Below, piece after piece: positions 26,301 through 37,862 of a stretch of 64,000 nucleotides of DNA. Position 1 is the stretch's first letter; each line of letters opens with the position of its first letter. The stretch comes from Beroe forskalii (lineage: Eukaryota; Ctenophora; Nuda; Beroida; Beroidae): positions 62,001-126,000 of the forward strand of contig WFMF01000119.1 of assembly GCA_011033025.1 (NCBI GenBank), written 5' to 3'. Made by a program: the position numbers and the translations under genes. The notes below the pieces were generated by a model. The model did not search any database, was not told the DNA's origin, and saw nothing but the letters and a program-made list of their open reading frames with translations.

Positions 26301-26596
26301 TGTAATCATGTAACCGCATCTAGCTACGTAGTAGCTGGAAAGCATAGCTTAAGCATTAAGCATATCGATCGATGCCGAAATATCACCTTTTAAAGGCGGA
26401 AATAGTGACATGAAAAAGAAGGTCGGACTGTATGTTAAACCCATAAGTTCCTTCAATTCCTAACTCATTTACATATGTCTATTCTTGACCAGATTTTGAA
26501 TTTGACTTGGTGGTTGTTGGTACCTGCCTTTAGCGCAACCTACAGCTGCTTCTTTAAATAAACCGCTGAAAAAGTATATTTTCTGTGCTGTTAGCC
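23377..26596. other. Intergenic region
   Basis: No gene is supported on either strand. It contains the TIR element at 24448-25009. The short open frames at 25144-25835 show no family motif. Confidence 0.5.
24448..25009. mobile_element. 562-bp non-autonomous element, TA target site, CCTTAGTACC termini
   Basis: Inverted ends CCTTAGTACCAGAAATA are flanked by TA on both sides (24446-24447 and 25010-25011), as in Tc1/mariner-type insertions. Subterminal direct repeats of GACAAGATATTAAGGCGA type occur at both ends, and the right end folds on itself (AAATTAAGGCGATTTT against AAAATCGCCTTAATTT). It has no transposase ORF. A relative with the same terminal CCTTAGTAC lies at 59765-59951. Confidence 0.8.
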
Positions 26597-29005
26597 TTAT
26601 AATGTCATTGTACTGTACTGTGGGTTGCTCCAGATGTCTGGTTTTTCCTTCAACACGAGGTGGTTAACAGGAGACAGCTTAGCAGTGAGGTTGCAGATAC
26701 TGTAGACGGAAACCTTCCGATCCTTGACAGTCGTCTCGTCCCAGCTACCTCTCAGTCTGAAGACTGAGGGGTATTCATCACAGAGCTGGAAGTACCCGTG
26801 AACACACTCCATGATTCGTTTGGCGAATGGCTTGGAGTCGTCTGCAGGATCCGTCTTGCTGTGCCTGATCCTGGGATTGAACCTGTCTATCATCTGATTG
26901 ATGGGGTAAGATTGGAAGTGGTAGGCGTATATGTTGTCCTGTTCCCTGGTTGTACACTTCTTGAATGCCAGCTCAAGATCTGAGGTAAGGATTTCAGTGC
27001 ACTCAAACGTACCGTTCTCTCGCACTTCACACACTGATCTCATTACTTCGTTGATCGTGTTTACGATCCTTGTGTCCATCGCAGGTTGGACCTCTGAAAC
27101 TTCAATTATCCCGCCACTCTGCTTGGCAAAAGCGGGTCCTCTGACCGGGGCAAACCAGGCCCTCTCCTGGGGGTTGTCCGGGTTAAAAGCAGAGAATCGT
27201 ATCCAACACACACTCTGCACGGGGTAGTTGGAGAGGTTGAGCTGTGTAAACTTTCTTGTGTTCATCTTGAAGTATCCAAAGTGAGTGATGACACCCTGAT
27301 TTCTATCAGGGCTAACTGTCTGGATCTGGTACCTCCAAACGAGGGAGGTCGCCGTTTCCTTGATCATTGGGAATGCGAATTTCAGTTCTTTAGCGGTTCG
27401 AGGGATGTTGTAACACAGCGTAAACATGTTTTTCTGGCCTGGTCCCAAGAATGGTACGTAGAACCCACCAGTGTAGTTGAAGAAGTCGAAGACTCCAGTG
27501 TGCCCGTACATCTGTCCCTCTTGCATCATCTTGATCACTGTAGGCTCGATGATGTTCAGTCCTGTCTTGAGGTCGTCGTCATCTACAGTCACATTAGGTG
27601 GGGGGTGGTTGGCAATGCACTCCCGGAGTTTCAGCTTGGGATCTATCAGTGTCTGGTATCCGAAGATGGTGTCCTCACCGTACGGTTTACTGGCCCTGAA
27701 CGCCATGCTTTCCTCCAGCTCCTTACGCTCCTTCCTCGAACATGAATCGATTTGTAGCTGTCGTCTCGTGTCAGCTGTTTTGCTGCACCCGTCTTGTGGC
27801 TGAATCCTCTCGGTTCGCTCTATGAGTGTTCCTTTAGGATCAGCAAGTAGAATCTTCTCCATCCCTTCAGCCTCAGGATCCACTTCACTGAGGGGTACAG
27901 TAGCTCTACTGTAGAAGGCGTCGTTAGCGGAGATGGGGTGAAGGTACGTTCCGTTCGTGAGGGCAGAGTCGAGTAAGAACTCTCCAAATTCCAAAGGATA
28001 CGTGTTGAACCAAAGGTGATATCTTGCTGACATCCTTATCTTTCTTTTACTGCCGTAGTTCATGAGGGTGCCATTGAAGATCTCATCCTCACCTGGTTGC
28101 CAGGAGTAGTAGTAAACGAAGTCGTTGAATATCTCAAGCCCATGGCAGGTCTCACCCCATTTCTGTAGTCGCCCTTCTTCTGTGAAATGCTCCTCATTAA
28201 CAGAGTTAATAATAGCCCACTGCATGGCATCAACCGAGTTATCCGGCAGTTTGTCAATGCTTGCTCTGAATGCCAGGGGATGCACAATGAAGTTATACCT
28301 GTCGTAGCACTGGTTGGAGTCCAGCGCCTGGTTCTTGAGGGAGATGATGTGAAGATACCTGCCTCTCACATCGTTGTTATACCAGTAACCACCTCTGTAG
28401 GGACCTAGTGGCACGTACTGATTGAACTCAGAGTCCTCGCAATCCTCCTTCCAGTCCTCCTCGTAGGGATGATAGTCCCACAAGTCGTTCTGTATCTCAT
28501 TCCCTCTCAGAGCGAAGAAGTGGCGGTTCCTGAAGTACTGGGATTCACACACCCACATGGATTCAAGAGGCACCCACCCTGTGATGTTCCAAGGCTCCTT
28601 ATCATGGTTCTTGATGGGTTTGTAGAGGTGAACACCGCCGCCGTATCCAGCAATAAGCGGCTGTTTGTTGCTGGGGTTGCAGCAGCTGTCAAAGTGCTTG
28701 CCGAGTTCCTCCTCGACTGCTCTGTACCCTTCCATCCATGAATTTGTCCGGTCCACTGGCGCTCCGTACTTGTCGTAATAAAGCCCAGACAGCTGCTGGC
28801 CTTGGCCAGTGTAGTCATAACCTCTCAAGTGACAGTGCATAAAGACGTGTACTTCATGGGAGTAGGCGTCCAACACAGTCAGGTTGTAGTTATTAAGCAG
28901 CCCGATGGTTTGGTGGGGCTCCTCAGTCCTCTGTTCCTTACACACGTTGGGCTTTTGTTTCTTAGGTGACGTGCTTTGGGATTCATCCTCAACTTTGCGT
29001 GACAT
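26597..29005 (-). CDS. Uncharacterised single-exon protein, about 802 residues
   Basis: A single open frame on the minus strand, stop at 26597. I chose the ATG at 29005 (MSRKVEDES) because the sequence before it on that strand ends TTGCAG just ahead of AACATG, a good 3' splice site for a 5' UTR intron. The upstream in-frame ATG at 29038 is the alternative and adds 11 residues. The N-terminus is charged, with KKQKP. The rest is rich in Tyr, Trp, Phe and Asn (GYDYTGQGQ, PYRGGYWYNNDVRGRYLHI, FDFFNYTGGFYVPFLGPG, WFAPVRGPAFAKQSGG), which suggests a folded beta-rich protein. I see no signal peptide, membrane segment or catalytic signature, and I do not recognise the family. The length and good codon structure show it is a real gene; lack of introns leaves capture of a foreign or retrotransposed gene open. 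Confidence 0.75.
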   Translation of the reverse strand: MSRKVEDESQSTSPKKQKPNVCKEQRTEEPHQTIGLLNNYNLTVLDAYSHEVHVFMHCHLRGYDYTGQGQQLSGLYYDKYGAPVDRTNSWMEGYRAVEEELGKHFDSCCNPSNKQPLIAGYGGGVHLYKPIKNHDKEPWNITGWVPLESMWVCESQYFRNRHFFALRGNEIQNDLWDYHPYEEDWKEDCEDSEFNQYVPLGPYRGGYWYNNDVRGRYLHIISLKNQALDSNQCYDRYNFIVHPLAFRASIDKLPDNSVDAMQWAIINSVNEEHFTEEGRLQKWGETCHGLEIFNDFVYYYSWQPGEDEIFNGTLMNYGSKRKIRMSARYHLWFNTYPLEFGEFLLDSALTNGTYLHPISANDAFYSRATVPLSEVDPEAEGMEKILLADPKGTLIERTERIQPQDGCSKTADTRRQLQIDSCSRKERKELEESMAFRASKPYGEDTIFGYQTLIDPKLKLRECIANHPPPNVTVDDDDLKTGLNIIEPTVIKMMQEGQMYGHTGVFDFFNYTGGFYVPFLGPGQKNMFTLCYNIPRTAKELKFAFPMIKETATSLVWRYQIQTVSPDRNQGVITHFGYFKMNTRKFTQLNLSNYPVQSVCWIRFSAFNPDNPQERAWFAPVRGPAFAKQSGGIIEVSEVQPAMDTRIVNTINEVMRSVCEVRENGTFECTEILTSDLELAFKKCTTREQDNIYAYHFQSYPINQMIDRFNPRIRHSKTDPADDSKPFAKRIMECVHGYFQLCDEYPSVFRLRGSWDETTVKDRKVSVYSICNLTAKLSPVNHLVLKEKPDIWSNPQYSTMTL

Positions 29006-30226
29006 GTTCTGCAATGTGCATGGGTTGAACAAATACATATTCAGAATACAACAACATCAAAACACAGAAAGAAAATATGCCACTAAACCAAATGACTCTG
29101 AGATTCATGGGTAATTATGTTTCGAAAAATGAAAAAATCAACCCGGTAGGCGAATGGGAAAGGAAATTTGGGTTGAACAAATAGAAATTAAAATGCACAA
29201 ATTCGTACCACTTGGTAATGGTAGCTCATTGGCAACTCACCAGGAAGAAGTTACCAGCTACTAGGCTAGATTCGATTCAAATTTTATGGCATGAATGTAG
29301 GAAGGCCCTTTTTGAGAACGATAGTCTAACAAAACTTAAAGAACGATCGTCGTAGTAATAATGGGTGTCTATATGCCTAACCATGGTGAACTCAGTGTAG
29401 ATCCTTGCTGTACGGCATGTTAAACAAGGAATCGAAACTGAGGGGCTCCGTACAGGACATTGCTATTGCGACGAATGTGATTATACAGCCAAGATTTAGA
29501 TTAAATCTTACATTTTCAAATTTTGTGATGACAGATGATTTGCTCCTTTATAATCGAAAATATTGTCAAAACATCGAAATCTAACCACGCGTTTTCTAAT
29601 TGAATTAACTTCATGATATGGTATCAGCCGTTCCTGCGAATTGTAGTCAGAGAAATGGCAGCGAGAAGTCTTGAATATTATTTCTTACCGGAGTTCATGG
29701 CAATCATGGTTTTCGACTTGAGATGTTCATTTTCGCACGGGCACTGCGTTAGTGTAAGTATTAAATTCGCTGACTTTAAGATTCAAACACCATCAGTGTA
29801 TAAGTCATTGAAAAACCACAAATATTTTGTTGTAAAAAGTTGGCACCTCCAAATGTTTTCTTATTTTGTCACAATGGTCCAAAAATGTATTACATTCCTG
29901 AACCGACGAGCGCGCGCGAAATGATTTTCCCCGTACAGACCCAAAATTTCACGTACGTTTTTCTTACATTAATGTTGCTTTATCAACAAATTACCGGTTT
30001 TTACTACATTTCTTTGTTCTCTGGTCGGTTTTGTTTCGTTTGTTGCTGTAGCGGATGGGTACGCCTTGTTTAATGTTTTAAGTAAGCGTTGGCTTTCCAA
30101 TTTAAACATTGGCTCAAAGAATTGCATTTAAATATATCATCACCACCACGAATGCGATATTACTCTGTAGGAATCAGTTATTCAGGTTGCAGTGAAACTA
30201 ATATACAATCCTATTTGAGACCCTAA
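29006..30226. other. Intergenic region between divergent genes
   Basis: The minus-strand gene at 26597-29005 and the zinc-finger locus diverge from here, so promoters for both probably lie inside, as may a 5' UTR exon of each. I see no CpG-rich block and no convincing TATA-type motif. The ORFs at 29613-30073 show no family motif. Confidence 0.45.
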
Positions 30227-32129
30227 ATGGCTACTTTACACATTCAAGCCAACACAGAAGTCCTGGGATTCTACCAGAAGCAAAAGGCGGAATTCCACTT
30301 CCAAGAAAAGACCGACAATGAATTTCTCATGTTTCTACTTGATACTGCTGTCAGGGTCATCTCAATAGGTTGGTTTTATGAAAAATTGGCCCTTCATTTC
30401 CGACGCACATTTTCTTCTTGATTTATACATTTCATCTTTCGACAAAAACAGTTATTTTCTCTGCACTCAATGCCCATGATTTCAGTTCAACACTTAGCAC
30501 CAGTGATAGAAGCAGTATCAGATGCCAGTGCAGATGCCAGCGAAGATATAGCTGACGATGAGAACTTTGAATCGGGTGAGTGTCCGTCAGCTGGAATTTA
30601 ACTTCTTGAGATCAAAAATTTCATGCATCGGCCGGACACTTTTTCCTCTGCTTTGTTTTTGAACTCTCAATGAATTATATCCTTTGTGGAAATCTCTGCC
30701 AGCTGAATCGAAAACTTTTCAGAATTTTCCGCAGCAGCAGGGAGTATGGAGATAGATCGTATAAACAGGGAGGTAGAGGATATCATCCAACTACCACCGG
30801 ATCCAAATCCACCGCTCTCACAGTGAGTTGACCTGGAACATCCAAGAGGGCATGTCTTGGAAATAATCATCCTACTGGCAATGGGCATGTTAAGGTTGTT
30901 CCCTCGCTGTTATTTTAGAAATTCCGATGTTTAGACACCACTCAAATTTTCTTATAACAATCACTCCCATTTATTTCAGGCCTGTACCCAAAGCGATAGT
31001 TCAGATGACTGCGCAGGAGACTCAATTCAGTGTACCTTCTCAACAACCTGTTACTCTACCTCCCGTCCAACAACCCGCTGCTCAGATATGTAGGAACTGT
31101 GTATCGCTATCAGTATTTCCCTTCTTCCTATCGTAGTACACAGCTTTTAGGAGTTTTTGTAAATTTTGTAAATTTTGACAGCGTCCTTTGCAGACATCTC
31201 TGTTTTAAAATGAACCATTGAAATTTTGACAGCGTCCTTTGCAGATATCTCTCCCAACGCCACCCGCTCCCCCGCAACCCGTCCAACCTGTCGTCGTACC
31301 ACAACAACCTGCTCCTCAGATGCCTGCCTCTCAAATCCCTGCCTCTCAACCTACTGCTCCGCTACCGACCCCCTCCGCCGTCACGCCCAAATACTCCGCC
31401 TCAATTCCGAGCAGTTCAGTGCCCGTGTCTCTGTCAGTTCGAGACATGCCGGCAGCGTCCCACCCTACCTCCGCCCCTCAGTCCACCTCGCAACCCTCCA
31501 CGTCCACCTCATCTGATGTCAACACCACAACCACCACCGCCAATAGAGACACTTCCTCCTACAACCAGTTCGCTCCGCCGCCGGACGAAGCCGAGGAGAC
31601 CACTTTGAGCGAATTCAAGGCAGAGGCAATCCCCGAAGTCGTGACTATCAAGGACGAACCGATGTCATCGTCTGACAATTCGACGCTGCTGCCCCAAGAG
31701 ACCCTTCACCACCTCATGAGTACCTTGCAGTCGAACGAGGAAAACATCGGAGTGTCGAATCTAGTCACCACCGCCCAACCTTCGTCCCTATCCTCGACAT
31801 TCCTCGACAAAACGAACAACCCACTCTCAATGCTCACTCTCTCCAACACCACTTCTAACATCAACAGCCTCTTCCCTCCCGGGGTTTCAGACAACTTGCC
31901 GGGCAGCTCCCGTTCTGGCGAACTGTAAGTCTCTTTGCAATGTGCCATGGGATAATGCGCCTGAAAAGATCAATTGATACGAAGTTTAGAAATGAATTCA
32001 CTTAACTGATTCTTAAAATGCGTAGAACTTGGATAAATTTTATGATGCTTAATTTGTACTAAAATATTTGTATTTTCAGCAAAAGTCTTATGGACAACAA
32101 AGCTGGTGGCAGTGGCTCTTCTAACCCCA
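30227..32129 (+). CDS. Constant 5' region of the zinc-finger locus (six exons)
   Basis: Exons 30227-30368, 30486-30575, 30723-30822, 30980-31100, 31245-31924 and 32080-32129 join in frame to 394 codons plus one base. The ATG is in CCTAAATGG. The N-terminus (residues 1-50) looks helical (EVLGFYQKQKAEFHFQEKTDNE). It is followed by an acidic part (DASEDIADDENFES), then a Pro/Gln and Ser/Thr-rich disordered region with two SUMO-type sites, FKAE and IKDE (about residues 275 and 286). There is no BTB, zinc finger or other DNA-binding domain. The last exon ends ...NPA with one base left over before the donor GTAAGT, exactly the phase used by the downstream variable exons. The donor of exon 4 is uncertain: GTATCG at 31101 keeps frame, the stronger-looking GTAGGA at 31090 does not. 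I infer a transcription-regulatory N-terminus shared by all isoforms. Confidence 0.8.
31174..31256 (+). repeat. Duplicated splice acceptor of constant exon 5
   Basis: AATTTTGACAGCGTCCTTTG plus CAGA(C/T)ATCTCT occurs twice, ending near 31207 and 31253. The second copy is the acceptor used for exon 5 at 31245. The first would lead into a stop codon within about ten codons in the expected frame. Confidence 0.8.
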
Positions 32130-33157
32130 GTAAGTCATCTTCTTCATCTTTAGCATGCGTGGAATGTTGCGGTTTCAGAGACAAGTTTAGGATTAATTTA
32201 ATTAATTGGGATAAGGTCCACGGTTTAGAGAATGAAGCCAGATTTCAGGAATGCAAAAATTCGATTTCAATGTTAAAATATTCTTCCTTGAATTTATGAG
32301 GCCTTTGGTCATAAATGTGTAACAATTCATGCGGCCTGATTCTGGTTTCATCTCTAGCCCAGTGCAGTGGTATGGGTTGGAGAAAATGTGAAAGATTTAA
32401 GACATCTAATTATCTTAGTATGGCTAATAGGTATTTCTTGTTCTGTCTTGTGTTGGTTGTGCTATGTTCTGTTTTGACTGTATGTTTCATTTTCAAACAA
32501 TTTCAGTTTTGGCGATTTGATTATTGTACAGAGCATTTTTCAATTTTGAGATGTTTTCTCCTCTATGTTAACTGTTTCTTGATTTTTTACCATGTGGTAT
32601 AATTATCTATGACCATGTGGTATATAATTCTACCATCTAGCTACATATGGCTGCCGTGCCATCTTCGATCGAAATGAAATTATCGTCCCTATAATGGCTA
32701 TTCGCTTAGGTGCATCATAAGCTTTTGCTTGACTGGGCAGTGTCATGCGACATCACCTTTTCTAACTCATCTTATAACCTGCTAAAGTGCTAAATTTAGA
32801 TACCTTTCTACGTTATTTACTGAGCAATTTTTTGCTGCCTTCCGCCCCTTTTTGTGGCTGAAATATCTACCTAGCACGACTACGAGACACTACTCTGATC
32901 CTGTGTAAAGGTATGTTGTCTGTCCCCCACTTACCTCAAGTCACTGATTGCGTTGATAATAACCGCAAAATCGGTCAAAAACTTCGCAATGTCAGTACGA
33001 AAAAGTACAATATGTCGCGTAATGCCTGGGCACCACGGAAACTAGTATCCACCGGCCACTTTTTCATTTCGATTTTTCTATCATGCTGCGTGTGATGTCT
33101 CAAATGTATGAATTATTTTTCTGCAACCAACTAGCTACACCCTATGATTCCTTGCAG

Positions 33158-33196
33158 TCTTGTCTTGTATTAGAATCGGACTACCAACTCACCAAG
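33158..33196 (+). other. Candidate 39-base cassette exon
   Basis: The acceptor CCTTGCAG and the donor AAG|GTAAGC bracket 39 bases. Thirty-nine is a multiple of three, so entering in phase 1 the reading frame stays open (LSCIRIGLPTHQ) and leaves in phase 1, compatible with both the constant region and all variable exons. It is only a splice-site argument; no domain supports it. Confidence 0.25.
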
Positions 33197-33921
33197 GTAA
33201 GCTTGTACAGTGGATGAGAGAGCACGGCATCATTAGATCCTCTGTCCGTTACTCGTCTCAAATATCACTTCTCGTGTATGTGAGAGTCTGCTATGAATCC
33301 TTGGCGCGAAAAATTGGCGGTTCAACTTACCACATTGCGCTATGATAATGACTTCATCTTAACCGCCTATTTATTCCTTGTGCATATTAGTGTCCGTGTG
33401 TGAATGTAAGGTAGCTCTCTCTAACTACTTTCTCCCCTCGGTAACTCGTTGATGTTAATATAATTGCTGGCTGGTGGCGCCGTCTCAAGTTACCAGCCGC
33501 CTCAGGGTGTTAGTTACACTCGCACACTAACTACCACCACTAATGTATGTATGTATGAATGAAATATGCTATCCTGCTCAGGTAACATGTAGAATGTATA
33601 ATGGTGTGTAAACGCAAAGTACATAGACGATCTTTCCTCAGGAAAATGAGAACTCCAAAATTTGAGAAGGCAAAATATAAGCCAGTGCCAAATGAAGCAT
33701 TTTTCAAAGCCCTGCCGCTTAATTTCATGTTAAATTGATTTTCCAAATTAAGTAATTTTGTGGCCTGATTGCCTAATTTTCTGCTTGCTAAACTCCTGCA
33801 ATGTATAGTGTGTACACTCACTATCTCAATAAGGAAAACCTTCGCTCTGCAGAGCCCTACTCTAGGCGACGCTCAGACTCACCCACTTTATTAAAGTACC
33901 GTCTAATATGGACGGCGTATT

Positions 33922-34027
33922 AGCTTACCTACCCGTAGGATCCATAAATCGTCATTGACCATTCAGCACACGAGTTTGTGGCAAACTCGGACGCTGATTG
34001 GTCGATGACAAATGGACCTGTGAGTAC
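33922..34027. mobile_element. MITE-like inverted repeat, copy 1
   Basis: Arms of about 50 bp pair: GATCCATAAATCGTCATTGA and GACCATTCAGC on the left, GCTGATTGGTCGATGAC and AATGGACC on the right. The left flank GGCGTATTAGCTTACC matches the end of the copy at 36979-37112, so both belong to one family. Confidence 0.6.
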
Positions 34028-35629
34028 CATCTAGTGACTAGTCACTATTCTTTCCCTCTAGCCTAATTACTGTGCTTTGAATCATGTATCTATTTGTATA
34101 GAATGTATTATGGGACAATGCCCTTTAGATCGAATAAATGGCCAGTATTAGGGTGAGTATACTGAACTGTTATACTTTGGAAGCTCTTGGCCCACGTTAA
34201 AAACTTATTCTCTGAAAAATGAGTTCCAAAAACCTGGAATTTACACAGTGACTTGGGTTAAGTGGGTCTGTTTGTGTGCCTTTAGTAAATATGCTTTATT
34301 GCGTGTTTTTGAAGTGTGGTTAGTAACTGTCAGTCATTGTGCGTGTGTTTGAAGTGTGGTTAGTGGGTTTCAGTCATAGGGCGGGTGGGAGGGATATTTT
34401 TCTGATAAATTCAACATCCTGCACAACCAGAAAGGCTAAAAAAGTGTTTCATTATGATTTTGATCACAATGTAATTATCCAGTAAGGGTTTGTAATTGGT
34501 TAAAAGTTAGGGCCTGCGGCCCTAGTGAAATTGAAAATCTTCTAATAAATCTTTATTTCATAAAAATGCAATGATAATTGAGAACAGTGGTATTCTAATA
34601 TTTTATCGGTTGTGCAGGTTTTTGAATTTAATCAAATGATAGATTTAGGAATATTCTGTAAGTGTCTCTGAGACTGCTTCATATATAATTTCCACCATGC
34701 GACCTGGAGTGAGGCAGGGTTTTATCTAGACGCATAAATTAAGCATACATCAATTAATCAATTATGAATTAAATTGTGGAATTATGTGCATGTTGAAAAT
34801 TTATGGAATTGTGCAGATTTAAATTAAATCATACCCTGATGAAAGTGTACAGGAAATAAAAATTGGCGGCGTCACATTTGTGGTAAAATATATTTCCCAA
34901 CTGCATATTTAATGAAATATGATATTAAAGTTTTTAATCACCGATAGTTCTTAATCAAAATCCTGCCTCATTTAAAATTATAATTTAATTCATATTTTTA
35001 AATTGTTGCTTATCCTCGATGTATCATTCTGTAAAATATAATGGACGTGTTTTATTCTCCGATCTAATTTTCACTCAAGTGATTTTCTCTTTCAATAGAC
35101 TCAACGTTTTACGGTAATCAGCCGTATTTTCTGGTGACTGGTTCTGTCATAATCTTGTGAAAGTTTAGCCTGAAAATATTTCCTTATGAAATAAATTATG
35201 GTCGGTTGAGACGCCTTATTATGGTCCAAAGTTATAAATAATCAATTGTTATGCTTTGGAAGATCAATTACCAAAAGAAAAACTATTAACTAACGTTGTT
35301 TTGCGTGCGGCTTTCAATGTTTATGATACACCGAGGATACAGTTTATTCGATTGATTCGATTGATAGAGTACAAAACAATATTGAGGGTTAGAAAATTTA
35401 CCGCTCATAAGCAATTTTGCTCGAAATTTTGCTGTGAAATAATTTCAGTACTCTATCAATCTTTTTATATCATTCATTGATGTTCTGATTTTTGAACCCA
35501 TGAAACTTACTTTTGCGAATCGTGATAGACGATTTTTATCCTTTGGTTATGTGGGTTCATACTATTCTATTTCCGAGAAATCCCGAATTCCCGAAACACC
35601 AACTCGCAGAAATAAAGGGTTTTTGGAGG

Positions 35630-35727
35630 TCTCGTTCGAATAATTGGCGACTGAGAGTGACGTCATCGTCAAGGTCTGAAATAACCATTTGGTGACGTCA
35701 TATCGCCATTTTCCTCGAACGAGTCTT
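35630..35727. mobile_element. Small inverted-repeat element
   Basis: CTCGTTCGAATAATTGGCGA with GTGACGTCA on the left pairs with TGACGTCATATCGCCATTTT and CTCGAACGAG on the right. It is about 98 bp with no ORF. Confidence 0.55.
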
Positions 35728-36639
35728 CGTCTTCCTGACATTATTCAGGAACAATGGATAACCTTTTACATGTCAACCTGCGTGGTACATGCGGATTGAC
35801 GAATTCTGTGTGTTGGTTGCTCAGGATTTGTCTAGTTTATAATATACATTTTATTCATTGCATTTCATTGATTAATAAATCAGAGGAAACGAAAAATCAT
35901 ACGCATGGCATTGTGCCAACCAACGTCGCATCAGCTTTACCACCCACTCACTCTGCTTTCAATACATATCTGATCTTGAGTTATTTCCCTTCATTTCCAG
36001 ATGATAAAAATAGCAAATGTTTATGATTTTTCTGTTCCTCTTGTCACTTCATTGCATGTAAATCATACAACAAAATTTGCATAAAGCCAATTTAAATAGG
36101 TGGGCAATTTGCATCAATTTTTAGGGGTAAAAACGCGAATCCATAACGTCGAATGCCATAGAATCATTCAAATTGTCTTGAAATTATAATTGCGGCCAGA
36201 TGAATGCACAAATTAGTTAATTAAATCTTGAGGTCTGGACGCTCGATTAAAAGTTAAATGAGTTGTTTTCCAAGATTTTAACTTTTAAGGGGTATATTTT
36301 GATACTTTAATAACGTTTTGGCTCTAAATTATTAACGACTTGTTTGATTGTTATTTGAGTATTTGTGAATATATTTGATGAATTCTGCTTTGTGCTTTCT
36401 GAGTCTGTCTTCATAAATCGACTTGTATCTATAAACATCGACTGGTGAGTTTAATTCCTGCGGTACACACTGAAAGCAGGATTCTGAAGACACCTCGGGG
36501 GATCAATCAGGTTCTCCACAGGAAAGGTGTCAGTGTCAGATTAAAACCCAGCCCTTAATTTCACTCTGTTATTATATTACTTTTTTCACTGTACCGGGTC
36601 CATATTGTACGAAATTCACCTTATAATGAGTTCTATAAA

Positions 36640-36760
36640 GCCATGTACATGTACATATTGTAGTGGTGTACATGAAATCTGTGTACAATGTACAACGTAT
36701 AATGTACAGTGTACAGTGCACTGCACATGTCCTGCGTGTATAATGTACGATGTACATGCG
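36640..36760. repeat. TGTACA-rich stretch
   Basis: Many overlapping TGTACA and GTACAATG hexamers in loose tandem. Similar stretches lie near 55793-55850 and 56378-56425, just before variable exons V25 and V26. Confidence 0.6.
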
Positions 36761-36978
36761 TCCTGCCCACATCTTATCTAGGGGTATACACTGAGCAGTG
36801 TATACCGGGAATGTATTCACTACACACTGCAAGTGTTAATTGCGCCACTAACACCTTCACTCAACGATCTGCTGAAGTATATGTGCTCGGCAGGCCGGTA
36901 CCAATTATACCAAATATGGTATAACTCGGCTAAAGTCGTGTGTGTGATGCCGGGTTTCATTTATCAGCAGCTAATGTT

Positions 36979-37112
36979 GTCGGCGTATTATAGCTTACCC
37001 ATTAGATCCATAAATCGTCTTGACATTGACCAATCAGCGGGAGAGTTAACGCTCAACTCGCGTGCTGATTGGTCAATGGAAAAGGACCTGTGGGTAAGCT
37101 TATACGCCGTCG
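36979..37112. mobile_element. MITE-like inverted repeat, copy 2
   Basis: The termini TCGGCGTATTATAGCTTACC and GGTAAGCTTATACGCCGTCG are inverted copies, and internal ATTGACCAATCAGC pairs with GCTGATTGGTCAAT. It is about 134 bp with no ORF. Confidence 0.7.
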
Positions 37113-37862
37113 ATAATTGTAGATTATAGAAATTTAATTATGTGATGGTATTCATGTATCGTGCGAATCAGTTGAAATATGTGTGGGACAATTTTGCAGC
37201 ATTAACTGCACGACTAGCACATTTCGCGGGAGAGAGCCATGCAAAGTAGGGGGTTCATTAAGGATAATGTTAGCATTTAAGCGGCCGACTTGAGGATGTG
37301 GTTTCGCGGTATTTTAAACGGATGGTATGTAACCCTGAGGGTTCAACAACATGCAGTCATTACTAGGGATTTAGGGTTAAACGGTTGATATTACACACGA
37401 GTATCGTAAAATGGTTATATTATGGTTAAGATACTATTCACATTGAAATTGCCCTCATTTTCGATAATTCCTCTTTTTGTTATCTAACACAATGAATAAG
37501 ATTTATTTTATTCATATTGTAATCACTGTTCTAGGGCCATGAAAATTGAACGCTATTGTACATTTCGTAATAATAAATTGTCCATTTGCTGTGTTCTGTT
37601 ATCAACTAAAAAACTTAAAATCCTGCATGAAATGTGTTTTATTGACTAAATTATGATACATCGATAGCTAAGATACTGATTTAGTTCTTCCATCAAAACC
37701 AAAGTCCAAAAAGAACATTTTTGTCCGCTTGATATCAAGCTACGTGTAACGTCGGCCATCAAATTTTCCATCACTCCCCACATCTCCTATCCCATCTTCT
37801 CTCCCACTCTTCTCCCACTCCTCCTCTCCCACTCCACGGCCCTCCTAACGGCGGCTTCTCAG

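Larger units (their letters stand above)
32130..37862 (+). other. Long intron between constant and variable exons
   Basis: About 5.7 kb. If the donor at 32130 is not used, the frame runs on to a stop at 32299, giving a possible finger-less isoform. The intron holds a candidate 39-base exon (33158-33196), MITE-like elements at 33922-34027, 35630-35727 and 36979-37112, and a TGTACA-rich stretch near 36640-36760. I found no zinc-finger exon in it on either strand. Confidence 0.6.

Noticed and set aside
26597-29005. Resemblance of GYDYTGQG...GAPVD near residue 65 to the start of a parvoviral phospholipase A2 domain, which would suggest an endogenous viral capsid gene
   Set aside because: The catalytic His-Asp and following Tyr pattern is absent (EGYRAVEEE instead), spacing differs, and nothing else in the protein supports the family.
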